Source: an uncultured Bacteroidota bacterium (GTDB lineage: Bacteria; Bacteroidota; Bacteroidia; Flavobacteriales; Flavobacteriaceae). From it: a stretch of 64,000 nt of DNA. Position numbers and translations under genes: made by a program. The stretch spans positions 50,794 through 114,793 of the forward strand of contig CACIHJ010000002.1 in the NCBI GenBank assembly GCA_902586435.1, written 5' to 3'. This document shows positions 48,730 through 57,157 of the stretch, in pieces. Under the pieces are notes generated by a model that had not been told where the DNA came from, did no database searches, and worked only from the letters and a program-made list of their open reading frames with translations. How positions within the stretch are numbered: the first letter of the stretch is position 1; each line of letters begins with the position of its first letter.

Positions 48730-49542
48730 ATGGAGGAATTATTATTAACATTTGAAAATATTTCCTCAACATCCAGATCTTTAATTCTAATATCTGGGAT
48801 AACTTTTTTTTGGATAATCGAAGGGTTTATTCCATTAAGGAACCTTAGTTATAATAAATGGAAACACTCTATTCCAAACTTTTTCTTTACTCTTACAACA
48901 GTATTAGTAAATTTTATCTTTGCTTTCCTATTAGTTTATGCTTCAGATTGGGCATTTAAGAATGAATTCGGAGTTCTAAATTACATAGAACTAAATATTA
49001 TTTTAAAAATAATTATTGGACTTTTAATTCTAGATCTAATTGGAGCCTATCTTTCACACCTATTCCAGCATCAAATTAAACCTTTATGGTATATACATTC
49101 TGTTCATCATACAGATCATAATGTAGATACAACAACAGCTAATAGACATCATCCTATAGAGAGTGTAATTAGATTTGTATTTACATTTCTAGCAATTATT
49201 ATTTCTGGAGCTCCTATTGGACTAGTATTAATGTATCAATCTATCTCTGTTATTTTTTCTCAATTTAATCATGCAAATATCTCTTTACCTAGAAGAGTTG
49301 ATAAAATGATAAGTTATATTATCGTTTCTCCTGATATGCATAAAGTGCATCATCATTTTGAACTACCTCATACTGATTCTAACTATGGAAATATATTTTC
49401 TATTTGGGATAGAATATTTGGAACTTTTACAGAGTTAGATAAAAAAGATATTATTTATGGGGTAGACACCGATTTTGATGAAATTAGAAACTCAAAAATA
49501 TCAAGTTTGCTTTATAAGCCTTTTGAAAAGATTTTTAAATAA
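48730..49542 (+). CDS. Fatty acid hydroxylase / sterol desaturase-family membrane protein
   Basis: 270 residues with about four to five transmembrane helices and the three His clusters that bind a di-iron centre: HLFQHQ near residue 112, HSVHHTDHNVDTTTANRHHP near 124-143, and MHKVHHHF near 203. These follow the HxxxH, HxxHH and HxxHH order of the family. Members hydroxylate or desaturate lipids in the membrane with O2. Lipid substrate unknown. It starts three bases after the M1 gene. Its 3' end overlaps hisS convergently by eight bases. Confidence 0.88.
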   Translation: MEELLLTFENISSTSRSLILISGITFFWIIEGFIPLRNLSYNKWKHSIPNFFFTLTTVLVNFIFAFLLVYASDWAFKNEFGVLNYIELNIILKIIIGLLILDLIGAYLSHLFQHQIKPLWYIHSVHHTDHNVDTTTANRHHPIESVIRFVFTFLAIIISGAPIGLVLMYQSISVIFSQFNHANISLPRRVDKMISYIIVSPDMHKVHHHFELPHTDSNYGNIFSIWDRIFGTFTELDKKDIIYGVDTDFDEIRNSKISSLLYKPFEKIFK

Positions 49543-50899
49543 GTTTTTTAATCTGATCTTCTAAAGTATCGATCTTATAGGAGTTCTGTTCTCCTGAGCT
49601 CATATTTTTTAATATAAACGAATCATTTTTTACCTCTTCCTCTCCAATTAAAATAACAAAATCAAAATTCTTTTTATTCGCATAATCAAGCTGCTTTTTA
49701 ATCTTGACATTTGATGGGTATAATTCGCAAATAATTCCTTGGTATCGAAGATTAGACATAGAATTTAAAATTTGTTCTGAAATATTATTATCAAAATTTA
49801 AAAAAAGAAAAGTCTTTTGGTTATTAATATTATCAGGGAAAAGATTTAATTCTTCCAAAATCAAATAAATCCTATCAAATCCAAATGAAAGTCCAAAGCC
49901 ACTTAGATCGATATTTTTACCTACCTGTTGAATTAAATTATCATATCGACCACCTCCAGCAATTGATCCAATAGGCGAATTCTCAGGTGACGATACTTCT
50001 AGAACTATACCGGTGTAGTAATTTATTCCTCTAGCTAATGATAAGTCAAAATCTATTTCTAAAACATTTAGTTTAATTTTTGAAAGTGCAGAAATAATAC
50101 TTGACAATTCATCAAATAGGTTTGATTCAAAACCACCTATTACTTTTTGAATTTTATCCTTAGGCGATTCACTTAATGAAAACAAATCTTTTATATCATT
50201 AATTGAATCATCATTTGCCCCTTTATCTTTAAGAAGTTTTATCACTTCGTCTAAACCTATTTTATCCAATTTATCAATAATAATAGCAAATTCAACAAAA
50301 TTTTCTAAACCTGCAGTTTTAGATAAAGATTCTAATATTCTTCTATCATTAATTCTCAACTTAAGATTTTTAAAACCTAATTTATCAAAAACCATATCAC
50401 ATAATTGGATACTTTCAACTACCTGAAGATAACTGCTATCGCCTACTACATCAACATCGCATTGAAGAAATTCTCTATATCTTCCCCTTTGAGGCCTCTC
50501 AGCTCTCCATACAAGTTGAGTTTGGTATCTTTTAAATGGAAAATTAATATTATTTAGATTCTGAGATACATATCTAGCAAGTGGAACAGTAAGGTCATAT
50601 CTTAAAGCCTTATCAGAAATAGAGTTAGAGAATTTGATTAATTCACCTTTATTAAGAGAATCAATGTCTGCTCTTTTTATTTTTTCACCGGATGAGATAA
50701 TTTTAAACATTTGACCATCCTGATCATCTTCATATTCTCCAATTAACGTCTCCAGGTTTTCAAACGATGGAGTTTGTATTTCAGAGTAATTAAAATACTT
50801 AAATGAGTCTACTAGAATTTTTAGAATATAGTTTCTTTTTACTATTTGGTCAGAAGAAAAATCCCTTGTTCCCTTAGGTGTATTAGGTTTTGATGACAT
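49535..50899 (-). CDS. hisS: Histidine--tRNA ligase
   Basis: Charges tRNA-His. 454 residues from ATG 50899 (an in-frame TTG at 50902 would add one residue). Class II signatures: motif 1 region after PKGTRDFSS, motif 2 in RYDLTVPLARYVSQN and KRYQTQLVWRAERPQRGRYREFLQCDVD, the histidine-binding LARGINYYTGIVLEV, AGGGRYDNL, and motif 3 SGFGLSFGFDRIYLIL. A C-terminal anticodon-binding alpha/beta domain follows (about 360-454). It lies downstream of rplI with a 41-base gap on the same strand, so may be read with the ribosomal genes. Confidence 0.96.
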   Translation of the reverse strand: MSSKPNTPKGTRDFSSDQIVKRNYILKILVDSFKYFNYSEIQTPSFENLETLIGEYEDDQDGQMFKIISSGEKIKRADIDSLNKGELIKFSNSISDKALRYDLTVPLARYVSQNLNNINFPFKRYQTQLVWRAERPQRGRYREFLQCDVDVVGDSSYLQVVESIQLCDMVFDKLGFKNLKLRINDRRILESLSKTAGLENFVEFAIIIDKLDKIGLDEVIKLLKDKGANDDSINDIKDLFSLSESPKDKIQKVIGGFESNLFDELSSIISALSKIKLNVLEIDFDLSLARGINYYTGIVLEVSSPENSPIGSIAGGGRYDNLIQQVGKNIDLSGFGLSFGFDRIYLILEELNLFPDNINNQKTFLFLNFDNNISEQILNSMSNLRYQGIICELYPSNVKIKKQLDYANKKNFDFVILIGEEEVKNDSFILKNMSSGEQNSYKIDTLEDQIKKLI

Positions 50900-50940
50900 C
50901 AAAGATGTTTTAGGTAAATCTAGTAAATAAAATTATGAAA

Positions 50941-51798
50941 TTATTTTTTAACAGCTGTTTTTTTCGCTGGAGCTTTCTTTACTGCGGCCTTCTTTGCTGG
51001 AGCTTTCTTTACTGCGGCCTTCTTTGCTGGAGCTTTCTTTACTGCGGTCTTCTTCTTAGGCTTTTCCTCTGAAACTTCCTCCTTAGATACTACTTCCTTC
51101 TCAGGTTTTTCTTCTGAAACTTCCTCCTTAGGCTTTTCCTCTGAAACTTCCTCCTTAGATACTACTTCCTCCTTAGGCTTTTCCCCTGAAACTTCCTCCT
51201 TAGATACTACTTCCTTCTTGGGCTTTTCTTTAATATCAACTGGAGCTTCCCCTTCAACTGGAGTTTCCCCTTCAACTGGAGTTTCCCCTTCAACTGATTT
51301 AGACTTTTTCGTCTTTTTAGATTTTGCAGCAGCGATTAACTTTATTGACTCTTCATCAGGCTCTATTTCAAATGCTAATTGAGCTGAAACTTCTCTATGA
51401 ACTCTAACTGTAACTTCATATTTACCTATTCTCTTTAAAGTTCTTCCAGGTATTGATATATTATCTTTTTCTAAATCAATTTTATTATCAGCAAGACTAT
51501 TTGAGATATCTATATTTGAAATAGAACCAAAAAGTTTACCGTCAGGTCCTACTTTCGTCTTTACTTTAATTTCTAACTTTTCAATCTTTTTAGCTAATTT
51601 ATTCGCTTCATCAATTATTGCTTTCTCCTTAAAAGCTTTTTGCTTAAGATTCTCAGCCAAAACTTTTTTAGCAGAAGTTGTAGCTAAAACAGCTTTACCT
51701 TTAGGGATAAGATAATTTCTTCCATAGCCATCCTTAACATCAACTATTTCATCTTTGAAGCCTAAATGAGCAACATTTTCTTTTAAGATTAATTCCAT
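50941..51798 (-). CDS. rplI: 50S ribosomal protein L9 with a long repetitive C-terminal tail
   Basis: The first ~150 residues are normal L9: ELILKENVAHLGFKDEIVDV, then GYGRNYLIPKGKA, the connecting helix and the C-terminal domain (VGPDGKLFGSIS). The usual protein stops near 148. Here about 130 more residues follow in three repeat blocks: EGETPV copies (169-187), a Glu/Lys-rich EEVSEEKPK-type block (188-249), and a Lys/Ala/Pro block KKAPAKKAAV repeated three times (250-285), like histone H1 tails. The nucleotides are also tandem repeats (a 30-base unit for the last block). The tail is probably disordered and may bind nucleic acid. The gene is four bases after rpsR. Confidence 0.93.
   Translation of the reverse strand: MELILKENVAHLGFKDEIVDVKDGYGRNYLIPKGKAVLATTSAKKVLAENLKQKAFKEKAIIDEANKLAKKIEKLEIKVKTKVGPDGKLFGSISNIDISNSLADNKIDLEKDNISIPGRTLKRIGKYEVTVRVHREVSAQLAFEIEPDEESIKLIAAAKSKKTKKSKSVEGETPVEGETPVEGEAPVDIKEKPKKEVVSKEEVSGEKPKEEVVSKEEVSEEKPKEEVSEEKPEKEVVSKEEVSEEKPKKKTAVKKAPAKKAAVKKAPAKKAAVKKAPAKKTAVKK
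50944..51336 (-). repeat. Tandem repeat region encoding the L9 tail
   Basis: Three repeat families in succession. The 3'-most is a 30-base unit repeated three times with near-identical copies (coding KKAPAKKAAV). The middle has about four imperfect copies for the EEVSEEKPK/EVVSK pattern, and the 5' part has 18-base copies for EGETPV. All are in frame. Confidence 0.8.
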
Positions 51799-51802
51799 AA
51801 AA

Positions 51803-52099
51803 TTATTTTAATAAATCCCCAACATAAGGAAGTAACGCTAGGTGCCTAGCCCTTTTAACTGCAACAGACACTTTTCTTTGATACTTCAGTGAAGTTCCAG
51901 TCAACCTTCTTGGCAGAATCTTACCCTGCTCGTTTATAAATCTGTTCAAAAAATCTGGATCTTTATAATCAACATATTTAATACCAGATCTTCTAAACAT
52001 GCAATATTTTTTAACTTTTGCAGTATCAATATCAAGAGGCGATAAATATCTTATTTCGCTTGTATTAGCACTCTTAGATTGTTCTTCAATTTTGGACAT
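51803..52099 (-). CDS. rpsR: 30S ribosomal protein S18
   Basis: 98 residues, slightly longer than the usual 75-80 because of an N-terminal extension ([20 protein letters not shown]). The core has [25 protein letters not shown] and the basic [27 protein letters not shown] that binds 16S rRNA next to S6. One base after rpsF and four before rplI, as in the usual rpsF-rpsR-rplI order. Confidence 0.96.
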   Translation of the reverse strand: MSKIEEQSKSANTSEIRYLSPLDIDTAKVKKYCMFRRSGIKYVDYKDPDFLNRFINEQGKILPRRLTGTSLKYQRKVSVAVKRARHLALLPYVGDLLK

Positions 52100-52441
52100 T
52101 TACTTTACTTTTTTCGGTTTTCTATTTTTTCTCTTTTCAGCCCACGCTATAGCATGCTTATCAAGAGTTACAGTCAAATAACGCATAACTGTCTCATCTC
52201 TACTAAATTCTAGTTCAAAAGGAGAAATAATTTCTGATGGTGCATCAAACTGAAAAAGATTATAAAAACCACTATTTTTATTTTCAATAGTATAGGCTAA
52301 TTTTTTTAGACCCCAGTTTTCTTTATGAACCAATTTGGCACCATTTGATTTTAAAAATTTCTCATACTTTAATATACTTTTTCCAACTTGGTCCTCTGAC
52401 AAAGCTGGATTTAAGATAAAGACTGTTTCGTAACTTTTCAT
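52100..52441 (-). CDS. rpsF: 30S ribosomal protein S6
   Basis: 113 residues. YETVFILNPALSEDQVGKSI and KENWGLKKLAYTIENKNSGFYNLFQFD are characteristic, and the C-terminus is basic (EKRKNRKPKKVK). It pairs with S18 in the platform of the small subunit. First gene of the rpsF-rpsR-rplI(-hisS) unit. The best promoter of the window lies just upstream (52459-52489), and the leader would be about 12 bases. In other bacteria S6:S18 binds its own leader, but the leader here is too short for such a structure. Confidence 0.96.
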   Translation of the reverse strand: MKSYETVFILNPALSEDQVGKSILKYEKFLKSNGAKLVHKENWGLKKLAYTIENKNSGFYNLFQFDAPSEIISPFELEFSRDETVMRYLTVTLDKHAIAWAEKRKNRKPKKVK

Positions 52442-52458
52442 CTAAAATTGTTAGCTCG

Positions 52459-52489
52459 CAAAATTAGTTTATTAAATATTATCTGCCAA
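52459..52489 (-). promoter_or_regulatory. Bacteroidota-type promoter of rpsF-rpsR-rplI
   Basis: On the minus strand TTG (52489-52487), 20 bases, TAATTTTG (52466-52459). Both elements and spacing fit TTG-N17-23-TAnnTTTG. Transcription would begin near 52452, about a dozen bases before the rpsF ATG at 52441. Confidence 0.7.
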
Positions 52490-52520
52490 ATTTTGATTAG
52501 ATTAAATATTAGTGTTAAAA

Positions 52521-54971
52521 CTAGAGAGGATCTACATCAACCACTACCCTTACAGACCTATATTTTGAAATAGAATCAAAGCTAATTAGAGTTTTATTTA
52601 GGATATTCCTGAATTGATTAATTGAATCAATATTTTTAAGCTTTATAATGAATTGTTTTTGATATTTATTCCTCACTCTTGATATCTCTGGATAGACTGG
52701 ACCTAGTATGTCTCCTTTGTATGATCTTCTCATCATTTTATCCAACCATTCACTTGCAATATTGACCTTATCAAGGCTTCTATCTTTAATAGTTAGTTTA
52801 ATTAATCTTACGTATGGTGGATATTTATATTCTATTCTCTCTGTTAATTGAGCTTCAAACATTCCTTTATAATCATTATTAATTACATGTTTTATTATTG
52901 GATGATTTGGCTGATATGTTTGCAGTAAAACTTTTCCTTGAATTCCTTTTCTCCCAGCTCTTCCAGCAACCTGAGTTAAGACTTGAAATGCCTTTTCATG
53001 AGCCCTAAAATTTGGAAAATTTAAAAAATGGTCTGTATTTAAAACCCCAACTAGTTTAACATTATTAAAGTCAAGTCCTTTTGTAACCATCTGAGTACCA
53101 ATTAATATATCTATCTCATGATTAGAGAATGAATTTATAATCCTATCAAAAGACCATTTACCTCTAGTTGTGTCCCAGTCCATCCTACTGACTCTTGCTT
53201 TAGGGAAGTATTCTTTAATACTTTCTTCAATTTGCTGGGTTCCATCACCCTTATTAATCATATTATCTTCGCCACACATAGAACATGTCTTAGGAATTTT
53301 AGTAGAAAAACCACAATAGTGACACTTTAGATTATTTGAAACATTATGGTAAGTAAGTGTCACATCACAATTATCACAATTAATATTATGTCCACATGTC
53401 TTACACATCCATATAGAAGCATACCCTCTTCTATTTCTAAAAAGTATTACTTGTCTATTATTTTTTAATGTATCATCTATCTCATCTATTAATTTTTTTG
53501 AAAAAAGACCATTCATATTGTCATTAATAATCTCTTCTTTAAGATCAATTGTTTCAATTCTAGGCAATTTTATACCTCCATACCTTTCATGAAGCTTTAC
53601 CCATCCATACTTTCCATTTCTAGCATTTTCTGATGATTCAATTGAAGGTGTTGCAGAGCCAAGTATAATTTTTGATTTATATAATCTTGATAATACAATT
53701 GCAGAGTCTCTAGCATGATATCTAGGCGAGGGTTCTTGCTGCTTATATGAATTCTCATGCTCCTCATCAATTACAATTAAACCAAGGTTATTAAATGGAA
53801 GAAACAAAGATGATCTTGCACCAATAATTATCTGAGGATTTTTTTTATTCTGTTTAACATTTTTCCATACCTCTGTTCTTTCATGTATTGAATTCCTTGA
53901 ATGAAAAACAAAGACTTTATTACCAAATCTGTTTTTTAACTTTTGTATTATCTGAGTTGTAAGAGATATTTCGGGAAGTAGATATAAAACTTGTTTATTA
54001 TCATCTAAGAATTTTTCAATAATCTTTAAATAGATCTCTGTTTTTCCAGAAGATGTAACTCCCTCTAACAATACAATATCTTTGCTTTCAAATTCTAAAT
54101 TAATTTGCCTCAAAACTTTTGATTGTGATTTAGATAGAACAATATTCTTTTTAGTCTCAAAATCGTTTTCAATATTCCTGTCCTCTTTAAATTTTTTAAT
54201 CTCAATTATATTTTTTGTTTCAAGAGACTTTAGTGAAGAACTTGAAAAACTTATATGATTTTTTATGTCAGCTAGTCTTATCCAATTGTTTTTATTTTTA
54301 TCTAGTTTTATTATTGTCATCAAAATTTCTTTCTGCTTTGGGTATTTATTAATACTATCTTGAATATGATCTATGCTTTTTTTAGACTTTATTTGTCTTT
54401 TAAGTCTAATGAACTTAACAAGTTTGGGCCTATATTTCTCTTTTATTTGTTGTTTTAACTCGATGTATCCAGACTGTAACATTTTTTGCAAAATAGGATA
54501 AACCGTTTTACGATCAGTTATAAGATTAATGTCTGCAATTCTTATATCTTCTTGATCTAATGCTTCATAAATTAAGTATTCATTATCACTCATATTTTTA
54601 ATTTCTTCCTTCGAAGTATCAATTTTAGAAATAATTGATTCACTCTCTAATAACAAAGTTGAAGGGACTGCGGCTTTAAGTATATCACCTATCGGTGAAA
54701 AATAATATTTTGACATCCAGGTCCAAAAATTAATTCTTTTCTGGTCAACAATTGCTTTTGAATCATATATAAATTCTATTGGCTTCACCTCATAGTTAAG
54801 AGGGCTCTCATTATGAAGTCTACAAATAATGCCAGTATAAATTTTTCTTTTTCCAAAACTAACAGCTACTCTATAACCAACTTTTAAAATTTTAGACTCT
54901 TCTTCAGACAACTTATAAGTAAAAGGCTTTGGGAGAGGAAGAGGCAAAATTACATCTGCATATGAATTCAT
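52521..54971 (-). CDS. priA: Primosomal protein N' (replication restart helicase PriA)
   Basis: 816 residues. DEAH-type 3'-5' helicase that reloads the replisome at stalled forks. N-terminal DNA-binding domain (YADVILPLPLPKPFTYKL), Walker A GVTSSGKTEIYLK, Walker B LIVIDEEHENSYKQ, HARDSAIVLSRL, the paired zinc-binding cysteine clusters (CKTCGHNINCDNC, then CHYCGFSTK and CSMCG), and the C-terminal helicase motif QMVTKGLDFNNVKLVGVLNTD and QVAGRAGR. It is full length. On the same strand as rpsF, 79 bases upstream of it, with the rpsF promoter in between, so it is a separate unit. Confidence 0.96.
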   Translation of the reverse strand: MNSYADVILPLPLPKPFTYKLSEEESKILKVGYRVAVSFGKRKIYTGIICRLHNESPLNYEVKPIEFIYDSKAIVDQKRINFWTWMSKYYFSPIGDILKAAVPSTLLLESESIISKIDTSKEEIKNMSDNEYLIYEALDQEDIRIADINLITDRKTVYPILQKMLQSGYIELKQQIKEKYRPKLVKFIRLKRQIKSKKSIDHIQDSINKYPKQKEILMTIIKLDKNKNNWIRLADIKNHISFSSSSLKSLETKNIIEIKKFKEDRNIENDFETKKNIVLSKSQSKVLRQINLEFESKDIVLLEGVTSSGKTEIYLKIIEKFLDDNKQVLYLLPEISLTTQIIQKLKNRFGNKVFVFHSRNSIHERTEVWKNVKQNKKNPQIIIGARSSLFLPFNNLGLIVIDEEHENSYKQQEPSPRYHARDSAIVLSRLYKSKIILGSATPSIESSENARNGKYGWVKLHERYGGIKLPRIETIDLKEEIINDNMNGLFSKKLIDEIDDTLKNNRQVILFRNRRGYASIWMCKTCGHNINCDNCDVTLTYHNVSNNLKCHYCGFSTKIPKTCSMCGEDNMINKGDGTQQIEESIKEYFPKARVSRMDWDTTRGKWSFDRIINSFSNHEIDILIGTQMVTKGLDFNNVKLVGVLNTDHFLNFPNFRAHEKAFQVLTQVAGRAGRKGIQGKVLLQTYQPNHPIIKHVINNDYKGMFEAQLTERIEYKYPPYVRLIKLTIKDRSLDKVNIASEWLDKMMRRSYKGDILGPVYPEISRVRNKYQKQFIIKLKNIDSINQFRNILNKTLISFDSISKYRSVRVVVDVDPL

Positions 54972-55012
54972 AGTTAATTATAATATATTCTTTCTAATTT
55001 AGCAATTGTAGT

Positions 55013-55780
55013 ATGAGAAAATTCCTAACATTATCATTCTGTCTGTTATGTACTTTAATATATTCTCAAGATAATAAAAATAGAGTAAGAGGAAAGGTTC
55101 AGAGTGAGTCCTCACAAAGTTCACTTCAAAATGTCCACGTATTAAACCTTAGCAAAGTTGTTGGAACAATTACTGATAATGAGGGTGTTTTTGAAATAAA
55201 TGCTTCAGTTGCTGATACTTTATACTTCTCTTATATTGGATATAAGCCTCTTAAAATTGTTGTAACAAATGATTTGATTAAATATGAAAACAACGACCTA
55301 ACATTTAATTTAACTGAGTTAGCTTTGGCTCTTGAGGAAGTTGTTATCACACCATATAAACTAACTGGGTATCTAGAGATTGATGTAAAAAATGCTCCAA
55401 TTAATTCCTCTCCTAGATACAGAATAATTGGTCTCCCAAATCTTGGTTATGAAGGGGGAAGAAGAACAAGGTCTGGAATTTCTAAGGTACTAGGAGCTAT
55501 ATTTAATCCTGCAGATTTTCTAAATAGTTTATTTAAACGGAACCCAAAAAAAATGGCAAAGCTAAGGCTGATGAGAGAAGATGAAGAAATAAAAAATTTA
55601 TTATCAACAAAATTTGATAGAGAAGTTTTAGTTCAACTTTTAGGAATTCCCAAAATAGATATTAATGAGATACTTAGAAGTTGTAGTTTTTCAGATACTT
55701 TTATATCCGAAGCTAATGATCTTCAAATTATGGAGGCAATAAATGAATGCTATGACGAGTATAAGCTTTTAGAGTTTTAA
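55013..55780 (+). CDS. Secreted CarboxypepD-regulatory-like domain protein
   Basis: 255 residues. Signal peptide RKFLTLSFCLLCTLIYSQ, then a carboxypeptidase D regulatory-like beta-sandwich (about 24-100) with the pattern VRGKVQSESSQ, VGTITDNEGVFEI, and DTLYFSYIGYKPLKI. In Bacteroidota this domain is usual at the start of SusC-like receptors and in small secreted proteins. The remaining residues (about 115-255) are mostly alpha-helical and basic, without a beta-barrel. Function unknown. Divergent from priA and followed 29 bases later by purB. Confidence 0.8.
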   Translation: MRKFLTLSFCLLCTLIYSQDNKNRVRGKVQSESSQSSLQNVHVLNLSKVVGTITDNEGVFEINASVADTLYFSYIGYKPLKIVVTNDLIKYENNDLTFNLTELALALEEVVITPYKLTGYLEIDVKNAPINSSPRYRIIGLPNLGYEGGRRTRSGISKVLGAIFNPADFLNSLFKRNPKKMAKLRLMREDEEIKNLLSTKFDREVLVQLLGIPKIDINEILRSCSFSDTFISEANDLQIMEAINECYDEYKLLEF

Positions 55781-55798
55781 AAATCCCTAAACTTAGTT

Positions 55799-55806
55799 TA
55801 TCTTTG
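55799..55806 (+). promoter_or_regulatory. -7 box abutting purB
   Basis: TATCTTTG matches TAnnTTTG and ends three bases before ATG 55810, implying a leaderless message. It also covers the in-frame TTG at 55804, which is therefore unlikely to be the start. No clear TTG at the usual spacing. Confidence 0.45.
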
Positions 55807-55809
55807 TGT

Positions 55810-57153
55810 ATGAAAGAAAAAAAGTTAGACGCCATCTCCCCAATAGATGGAAGATATAGAGATAAGGTCGATTCTATTAGCAAATACTTTAGCGAAAAAG
55901 CCCTTATTTACTATAGACTAAAGGTTGAAATTGAATATTTCTTATTTCTATGTAAAAATCGTATCGGTAAGCTTAAGCCATTAAATTCTATAGAAGAGAA
56001 TAATCTTAGAAATATTTATAATGACTTTTCTATAAAAGATGCACTTAAAATAAAAAAAATAGAAGAAAAAACTAATCATGATGTTAAGGCAGTTGAGTAT
56101 TTTATAAAAAATAAATTTGATGATTATAAAATAAGCAGATATAAAGAGTTTATTCATTTTGGCTTAACCTCTCAGGATATCAATAATACTGCAATACCAC
56201 TTTCAATAAAAGAGTTTATCAGTAATATTTATCTTCCTGAGTTAGACAAATTAATTAAGCATTTAGATCAGTTATCAAAAAAATATAAAGATATTTCTAT
56301 TATATCTAGAACTCATGGACAGCCAGCCTCTCCAACAAAATTAGGTAAAGAGATTCTAGTATTTTCTACAAGAATTAAAAATCAAAGAAAGAACTTAATT
56401 AGAATACCAAATTCTGCAAAATTTGCAGGAGCAGTTGGAAATTTTAATGCGCATAAGGTTGCATTTCCAGAAACAAATTGGAAAGACTTTGGAAAGAGAT
56501 TTGTTGAATCAGAACTTGGTTTAGACTACTCTTTCCCTACAACTCAAATTGAACATTATGATTCTTTTGCTTCTTTATGTGATAATGTCAGAAGAATAAA
56601 TAATATACTACTTGATTTAAGTCTAGACATATGGACGTATATTTCTTTAGATTATTTTAAACAAAAAATCAATAAAGATGAAGTAGGATCTTCTGCAATG
56701 CCACATAAAATCAATCCTATTGATTTTGAAAATGCCGAAGGAAATATAGGGATTGCAAATTCAATTTTTGATTTCTTTTCTAATAAATTAACAAAATCAA
56801 GGCTTCAAAGAGATCTAAGTGATAGTACAGTTCTTAGAAATATTGGTGTCCCGTTTAGTCATACTGTAATATCAATTAAATCAATAATTAAAGGTTTAGA
56901 CAAACTAATTGTAAATAAAACTAAAATTAATGCTGACCTTGAAGATAATTGGATTATTATTTCAGAGGCAATTCAAACAATTCTTAGAAGAGAAGGATAC
57001 TCAAATCCTTATGAGTCATTAAAAGAACTGACAAGAAAAAATTCTTCTATAACAAAAGAAATTCTTCATAAATTTATAGATAGTCTTGATGTAAGTGAAA
57101 AAATAAAAAATGAGCTAAAGGTTATCACACCATCAAATTACACAGGTATATAG
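55810..57153 (+). CDS. purB: Adenylosuccinate lyase
   Basis: Acts twice in purine synthesis (SAICAR and adenylosuccinate cleavage). 447 residues from ATG 55810. Family signature SSAMPHKINPIDFENAEGN is present, as is SRTHGQPASPTKLGKE and the N-terminal LDAISPIDGRYRDKV. The in-frame TTG at 55804 lies inside the -7 box. The overall sequence follows the E. coli-like long form with the HDVKAVEYFI motif. It precedes the S41 lipoprotein by four bases. Confidence 0.96.
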   Translation: MKEKKLDAISPIDGRYRDKVDSISKYFSEKALIYYRLKVEIEYFLFLCKNRIGKLKPLNSIEENNLRNIYNDFSIKDALKIKKIEEKTNHDVKAVEYFIKNKFDDYKISRYKEFIHFGLTSQDINNTAIPLSIKEFISNIYLPELDKLIKHLDQLSKKYKDISIISRTHGQPASPTKLGKEILVFSTRIKNQRKNLIRIPNSAKFAGAVGNFNAHKVAFPETNWKDFGKRFVESELGLDYSFPTTQIEHYDSFASLCDNVRRINNILLDLSLDIWTYISLDYFKQKINKDEVGSSAMPHKINPIDFENAEGNIGIANSIFDFFSNKLTKSRLQRDLSDSTVLRNIGVPFSHTVISIKSIIKGLDKLIVNKTKINADLEDNWIIISEAIQTILRREGYSNPYESLKELTRKNSSITKEILHKFIDSLDVSEKIKNELKVITPSNYTGI

Positions 57154-57157
57154 AATT

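Noticed and set aside
50944..51250. Regularly spaced repeats resembling a CRISPR array
   Set aside because: The repeats are in frame in rplI, directly contiguous, and lack unique spacers; they encode the L9 tail.
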